Assembly: GCA_028292305.1 (NCBI GenBank)
Contig: JAQGMQ010000623.1
Span: 1-8,806, forward strand
Reading direction: 5' to 3'
Length of the DNA stretch: 8,806 nucleotides
Source of the DNA: Rhodoferax sp.
GTDB lineage: Bacteria > Pseudomonadota > Gammaproteobacteria > Burkholderiales > Burkholderiaceae_C
The translations under genes were made by a program, and so were the position numbers. Shown piece after piece: positions 5,499 to 8,806 of this stretch. The stretch's first letter is position 1. Every line of letters starts with the position of its first letter. The notes under the pieces are model-generated. The model searched no databases, was not told where the DNA came from, and saw only the letters and a program-made list of their open reading frames with translations.

Positions 5499-7439
5499 TC
5501 AATAGCGGCCGCCGTAATCGGCCAGCTTGTCGCGCCACACGCTGCGGTAGAAGACGCGGCCCGCGGCCGTGCCGTCGGACCTGACCTGGAACTCGATCCA
5601 GACCCGGGGCCCGTCGATGCGCAGATACGAGTTCGCCGCGCTCCCCGGCAAGGCATTGGCATTCGGGTATTCGCCGAAATCGGCGGTGCCGCCGGAGCCG
5701 GGGCCATAGGCCACGTAGGTGGCCGCCAGCGCCGCATCGCCCAGGTAGCTGGCCAGCAGCGACTCGGCCACGTCGGTGGCCTGCGTCTTCACCCAGGCCT
5801 GGATGACCGCGCTCACCGCCGCTTTTTGCGCGTCGTTCAGACTGGCCAGCAGCACGCCCCGGCCGCTGGTGCCGCTCGGGTAGGCGATGGTCTTGTAGTT
5901 GCTGTCGCTGACGGCACCCGGGCCCATCAGCAGATCCGCCGGCGTGCTGGCCAGCTTGGCCGCGGCGGCCACCACCGCGTCACCCTGCAGGGCTTGCGCC
6001 AGCGCCGAGACCGCGGACCGTTGCGCTTCCATCGGCGCGTGCGGCGTGCCGATGGAGGCCGCGGTGTTGTTGACCGTGTAGACGCCGCCGCTGCTGAACG
6101 TCCAGTTCGGCGGCTCGGCGCCGATGAACATCGGCGTGGCCGACACCTGACTGGCGTTGTAGCTGATGTTGTAGGTCAGCTGGTGGCCGCTGAGCTGCAA
6201 GGTCCACGGCGCGGTAGCCGACGGCTGGCCGATGAAGGCGATCGAATAAAAGCCCGAGCCCACGCCGGTGCGGTCGCCGAGGCCGAACAAGGCGTCGTCC
6301 GACAGGCGGATCTCCGACATCAGCGTGGCGCCGGCCGCGCTCAGTGCGGAATTGATCAAGGCATCGGCCGCGGCCAGTTGTGTCGCCGACAGGGTGTCGC
6401 TGTTCAGCCGCAGGCCGTGGCGGTCGCCGGCCGTGCTGGTCCAGGTTCTGGCGTTGGCCAGGTTGTCGCCGAACAGCACCGTGGTGGCCGACTGCGCGGA
6501 CGCGGCAAAGGTTTTCTGCCCCTGTGTCAGTGTGTTCAGGAACGTGTTGGCTGCCGCCACCACCACGCCGGTGTTGCTGCCGCTGCCGGCCAAGCTCACG
6601 GTGACGGCCACGGTCTGGCTCGACACGAAGCCGAGGCTGTTGCTGACCACCACGTAGTACGGTCCCGCGTCGGTGGCGATGGCCGAGTCGATGACCAACG
6701 CCCCACCGAGGTTGGACGCCAGCAACACGCCGTTGCGGTACCACTTGTAGACGAGGTCGGTGCCGGTGGCCGTGACCGACAACACGCCGACCGACCCGGC
6801 CGTCACGTTGACGGCCACCGGCTGCGTGGTGATGCGCGCGGCCACCGCCACGGTGCTGACGGTCAACGCCACCTTGGCGCTGGTGACGGCCCGGGCGCCG
6901 GTGCGCGTGCTGGACACCACCACGTGGTAGGTGCCTGGGGCCGAAGCCTGCAGCACGCTGCCGGTGGCGCTGTTGACCGCCACGCCGTCGCGGAACCACT
7001 GGTAGGACAGGCCACTGCCGGAGGCCACCACGGCGAAACGGGCGCTGTTCGACAAGGTGACGGTGGCAGCCTGGGGCTGGAACAGGATCACCGGATCGAC
7101 CGAGATGGTGACCGTGGCCCGGTCGCTGCTGACCTTGCCGAGTGTGTTGGTGACGGTGACGTAGTACACCCCGCTGCCGGTGGCGCTGTAGGTCGATTGC
7201 GTGGCCCCGGCGATGGTTGCGTCATCGCGGAACCATTGGTAGGCGAGCCCGCCGCCGGTGGCCACGACCCGCAGGGCCACCGGCGTGTCGCCGTTCGACG
7301 CGCCCGACGCTGGCTGGGTGGTGATGACAGGTGCGGTGTCGGCCGTGCCGGTGCCCGTGCCTTCGCCTGGCCCACAGGCGACCAGCAGGGACGAGAGACC
7401 GATGACCAGAATCGAGAGAAGGCGCTGTATGAATGTCAT
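5499..7439 (-). CDS. lipoprotein with three Ig-like domains and a C-terminal DUF3500-type domain
   Basis: Counted from the ATG at 7439, this is a 646-residue protein; the TTG at 7445 two codons earlier is less likely. Residues 1-21 are a lipoprotein signal with lipobox L-V-A-C and acylated Cys22. Gly follows at +2, so outer-membrane sorting is expected. A Gly/Thr-rich spacer (23-35) leads to three tandem immunoglobulin-like modules at about 37-114, 116-195 and 202-282. Each has a core Tyr-x-Trp-Phe/Tyr-Arg motif (Trp69, Trp148, Trp233) and a late Tyr-x-Val-x-Val strand; each of the three begins with an I-x-x-Q-P-type strand. After a G-S-G-S linker, residues about 295-646 resemble DUF3500: W-T-L-Q-L-S-G-H-Q-L (412-421), T-P-M-F-I-G-A-E-P (435-443), R-I-D-G-P-R-V-W-I-E-F (607-617) and V-W-R-D-K-x-x-D-Y-G-G (634-644). 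DUF3500 has no function that I can assign, so the biochemical role is unknown. The Ig modules suggest a surface or periplasmic stalk or binding part. It has its own candidate promoter and appears monocistronic. Confidence 0.88.
   Translation of the reverse strand: MTFIQRLLSILVIGLSSLLVACGPGEGTGTGTADTAPVITTQPASGASNGDTPVALRVVATGGGLAYQWFRDDATIAGATQSTYSATGSGVYYVTVTNTLGKVSSDRATVTISVDPVILFQPQAATVTLSNSARFAVVASGSGLSYQWFRDGVAVNSATGSVLQASAPGTYHVVVSSTRTGARAVTSAKVALTVSTVAVAARITTQPVAVNVTAGSVGVLSVTATGTDLVYKWYRNGVLLASNLGGALVIDSAIATDAGPYYVVVSNSLGFVSSQTVAVTVSLAGSGSNTGVVVAAANTFLNTLTQGQKTFAASAQSATTVLFGDNLANARTWTSTAGDRHGLRLNSDTLSATQLAAADALINSALSAAGATLMSEIRLSDDALFGLGDRTGVGSGFYSIAFIGQPSATAPWTLQLSGHQLTYNISYNASQVSATPMFIGAEPPNWTFSSGGVYTVNNTAASIGTPHAPMEAQRSAVSALAQALQGDAVVAAAAKLASTPADLLMGPGAVSDSNYKTIAYPSGTSGRGVLLASLNDAQKAAVSAVIQAWVKTQATDVAESLLASYLGDAALAATYVAYGPGSGGTADFGEYPNANALPGSAANSYLRIDGPRVWIEFQVRSDGTAAGRVFYRSVWRDKLADYGGRY
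6732..7243 (-). repeat. tandem Ig-module repeat visible at DNA level
   Basis: The codons around the core Trp of Ig modules 1 and 2 are nearly identical on the plus strand at 7225-7243 and 6988-7006 (one mismatch in 19 bases), exactly 237 bases or 79 codons apart. A more diverged copy lies at 6732-6750, 256 bases from the second. This supports internal duplication of one module, with modules 1 and 2 either the most recent pair or kept alike by gene conversion. Confidence 0.6.
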
Positions 7440-7486
7440 GGGCAAAGTGTTAGCGGGCGCAGCGTGCGCGGTCGGGCGGAGCGCGC

Positions 7487-7513
7487 AGTATAGGGAGTCG
7501 AAACGGCCGTCAC
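7487..7513 (-). promoter_or_regulatory. candidate sigma-70 promoter for the Ig/DUF3500 lipoprotein gene
   Basis: Reading the minus strand, TATACT (plus positions 7487-7492) matches five of six -10 consensus bases. GTGACG (7508-7513) matches four of six -35 bases at a 15-base spacing, which is short. Transcription would start near 7480, giving a leader of about 40 bases to the ATG at 7439. The -10 box stands out as one of the few A/T-rich sites in a very GC-rich gap. No clear Shine-Dalgarno sequence precedes the ATG. Confidence 0.4.
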
Positions 7514-7611
7514 GCGTGTGCGCGCCACAGTCCGGCCGCTACCGGTACCTTCGCGAGGCGTTGGCGCCACACGCGCTGCACGCGCGGAGCGGACGCCGAT
7601 CCAGATCGCGC

Positions 7612-7638
7612 AAAAAAAAGCACGCCCGAATGGCGCGC
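7612..7638 (-). terminator. rho-independent terminator of the 128-residue orphan gene
   Basis: On the minus strand a 7-base stem GCGCGCC / GGCGTGC (one G-U pair) encloses a 5-base loop and is followed directly by eight T residues (plus strand: A-run 7612-7619, stem arms 7620-7626 and 7632-7638). It lies about 35 bases beyond the stop of the gene at 7673-8059 and so ends that transcript before the lipoprotein gene. This is the only textbook intrinsic terminator that I see in the window. Confidence 0.85.
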
Positions 7639-7672
7639 CTTGGGTTTGTCTGCGCTCGTGGGCCGCTGGGCT

Positions 7673-8059
7673 TCAGCGTGCCGACGTGGCTGCAGCGGGC
7701 GCGGCCATCAGCTTGCCGTGTGGCAGGCTGGCCAGGCGCTTGAACATGCGGCTGCAGTAGCCGTCGATGCCGATGCATTTGTTGAGTTCGTCGACCGGCA
7801 GCGGGCCGGAGACCACCACGATGTCGTTGGCGATGTCCACCGCACCCGCGGCCCGCAGCCTGCGCCGCGCGCCCATGGCCCAGGACTTGATGCGTGTGGG
7901 GCTGCCGTGCTGGTGCAGGTGCCCGGTGCTGGCGTCGAAGGCCAGGGCCACCAGGTCGGTGCACAGCCGGCAGCGGCGCTCACCCGTGGCGACACTGGCT
8001 GGCGTCGTCATGTCGTACAGGTAATAACTGCCGGCTTTGAGTTCGTATTGCAGGTCCAT
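7673..8059 (-). CDS. hypothetical protein, 128 residues, four cysteines
   Basis: The gene starts at the ATG at 8059. AAGGA (plus positions 8071-8075, minus strand) lies about 11 bases upstream, the clearest ribosome site in the window, which together with the downstream terminator supports a real single gene. There is no signal peptide or membrane segment, so the product is probably cytoplasmic. Visible features are a Tyr-rich N-terminus (Y12, Y13, Y15), a C-x-x-C pair at Cys30 and Cys33, a short basic patch (R65-R69), a hydrophobic strand around 75-84, Cys95 and Cys102 in a K-C-I-G-I-D-G-Y-C segment, and an Ala-rich tail. Two cysteine pairs, with His residues at 49, 51 and 114, could bind zinc or be redox active, but no family is recognised. 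Codon use matches the neighbours. It is isolated: about 200 bases from the GDPD gene upstream and terminated before the lipoprotein gene. Confidence 0.75.
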   Translation of the reverse strand: MDLQYELKAGSYYLYDMTTPASVATGERRCRLCTDLVALAFDASTGHLHQHGSPTRIKSWAMGARRRLRAAGAVDIANDIVVVSGPLPVDELNKCIGIDGYCSRMFKRLASLPHGKLMAAPAAATSAR

Positions 8060-8150
8060 GGGGGCGTCTTTCCTTGATCGTCACATTGTGGATGATGTGC
8101 CGCGCTTTAAAGACAGAAAAACAGGTGGAAACCCCGTCAGATCGTAGGTT

Positions 8151-8186
8151 GACGCCTGCCCTTCCCCTGAAGCAGCCGCAGGCGTC
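8151..8186. repeat. perfect 9-base inverted repeat with nested hairpin, possible terminator or operator
   Basis: GACGCCTGC (8151-8159) and GCAGGCGTC (8178-8186) are perfect reverse complements around an 18-base loop. Inside the loop CTTC (8161-8164) can pair with GAAG (8169-8172), giving a stacked structure. It lies between the end of the GDPD gene and the start of the orphan gene, both on the minus strand. It may end GDPD transcription, but no T-run follows on the minus strand, so a regulatory or processing role is equally open. Confidence 0.55.
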
Positions 8187-8210
8187 TTACAAATTCCCAC
8201 CATGTTTCTC

Positions 8211-8241
8211 GCGCCGATGGCCGCCACGGCATCGCCGGCGC
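8211..8241. repeat. imperfect inverted repeat just beyond the GDPD gene
   Basis: GCGCCGATG (8211-8219) pairs with CATC (8230-8233) and GGCGC (8237-8241) around a 10-base loop, with a 3-base bulge. It lies 17 to 47 bases past the GDPD stop, a normal position for a terminator stem, but no T-run follows on the minus strand. It may act together with the larger repeat at 8151-8186. Confidence 0.3.
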
Positions 8242-8257
8242 GGCGGTCCGCGGTCGG

Positions 8258-8806
8258 TCAGTGGCCCGTTTCCTTGATGTACTGGGCACGCGCGGCCACG
8301 CCGGTGTTGGCGAAGTCGGTGAACACGCCGTCCAGGCCGGCGCGGAAATACGCCAGGTATTCGGCCACCGGGTCGCCCTTGTAGACGCCGGCCAGGTACT
8401 TCGACTCGTTGCGGAAGGTGTAGCTGTGCACGATGAGCCCGGCCTTGTGCGCGTCGGCGATCAGGCTGGTCGGCGTGACCGTGGTGACATCGGCCAGCGA
8501 GCCGGTATAGGGCGTGCCGTCGGCATTGGTGGCCTTGAACGGAACGATCGTGTGCGCCATGACTTGCGGCTTCCACGGGCCGATGCCGTCGGCATAGGTC
8601 TTGATCTCTGCAAGGCCCTCAGGGGTCAGCATCGCATCGTACTGGCGCGGATCGCCCGACACCGTCCAGTCGAACGGGCGGGAATTGGTGATGTTGTTGA
8701 GCAGGACCTTGCCGGTCTTGAAGTCGATGCCGTTGCCGTCGACGAGCTGGACCTGCCGCGTCTCCAGGCCATGGCTGCGCATATATTTGAGGCTGCCGGG
8801 CTCGAA
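8258..8806 (-). CDS. glycerophosphodiester phosphodiesterase, GlpQ-like, C-terminal part
   Basis: The frame is open to the right edge (reading Phe-Glu-Pro-Gly-Ser-Leu-Lys), so the gene starts beyond the window; the ATG at 8782 is internal. About 182 C-terminal residues are visible. The family hydrolyses glycerophosphodiesters to glycerol-3-phosphate and an alcohol with a TIM-barrel and a divalent metal. The visible half carries late-barrel signatures: Y-A-D-G-I-G-P-W (compare the Y-A-D-G-V-G-P segment of E. coli GlpQ), L-I-V-H-S-Y-T-F-R (GlpQ has L-V-V-H-P-Y-T-V-R) and a terminal G-L-D-G-V-F-T-D-F (GlpQ G-V-D-G-L-F-T-D-F). These resemble the periplasmic GlpQ branch more than cytoplasmic UgpQ. 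The catalytic His pair and metal ligands of the N-terminal half, and any signal peptide, are outside the window. The spacing to the next gene on the strand is about 200 bases with two inverted repeats, so a separate transcript is likely. Confidence 0.9.
   Translation of the reverse strand, partial: FEPGSLKYMRSHGLETRQVQLVDGNGIDFKTGKVLLNNITNSRPFDWTVSGDPRQYDAMLTPEGLAEIKTYADGIGPWKPQVMAHTIVPFKATNADGTPYTGSLADVTTVTPTSLIADAHKAGLIVHSYTFRNESKYLAGVYKGDPVAEYLAYFRAGLDGVFTDFANTGVAARAQYIKETGH

Noticed and set aside
5826..7493. Long plus-strand open frame opposite the Ig/DUF3500 gene
   Set aside because: The translation is low-complexity (Arg, Gly, His, Ala) with no motif. The minus strand has a lipobox, Ig modules and DUF3500-like motifs.
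1..8806. Mobile elements, CRISPR arrays, tRNA/rRNA genes, defence or secretion-system clusters
   Set aside because: No transposase or integrase motifs, regularly spaced direct repeats, cloverleaf or rRNA-like stretches were seen. The Rep helicase is a housekeeping type with close E. coli Rep features, not a defence-associated helicase.

Overview
The window is GC-rich bacterial chromosome with ordinary housekeeping and cell-envelope genes. The strong C/G preference at third codon positions, an E. coli-like Rep helicase, an outer-membrane phospholipase A1 and periplasmic/outer-membrane signal peptides all indicate a Gram-negative proteobacterium. A member of the Burkholderiales (Comamonadaceae-like) is my best guess, from general resemblance only, not from a database search.

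Layout: (1) 1-242, plus strand: the 3' end of an unrecognised gene that begins before the window. (2) 386-4139, plus strand: a tightly packed trio of rep (DNA helicase), a small secreted protein of unknown function, and a pldA-type outer-membrane phospholipase A1. Both junctions are stop/start overlaps (TGATG and ATGA), so the three are probably co-transcribed and translationally coupled. (3) 4263-5420, plus strand: an integral-membrane acyltransferase-3 family protein. (4) 5499-7439, minus strand, convergent with the acyltransferase: a lipoprotein with three tandem Ig-like domains joined to a C-terminal DUF3500-type domain. (5) 7673-8059, minus strand: a 128-residue cysteine-containing protein of unknown function, followed by a clear intrinsic terminator (7612-7638). 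(6) 8258-8806, minus strand: the C-terminal half of a GlpQ-like glycerophosphodiester phosphodiesterase that runs off the right edge.

A loose theme is envelope lipid and surface metabolism. PldA can release fatty acids from outer-membrane phospholipids, the GDPD can cleave deacylated glycerophosphodiesters, and the acyltransferase may acylate a surface glycan. Only the rep-unknown-pldA cluster has physical evidence of operon structure; the wider pathway link is inference. I see no mobile element, CRISPR array, tRNA/rRNA, phage gene or recognisable defence system. The points most worth a second look are the unknown secreted protein sandwiched between rep and pldA, the cysteine-rich N-terminal extension of PldA, the Ig3-DUF3500 architecture, the orphan cysteine protein, and a large perfect inverted repeat at 8151-8186.
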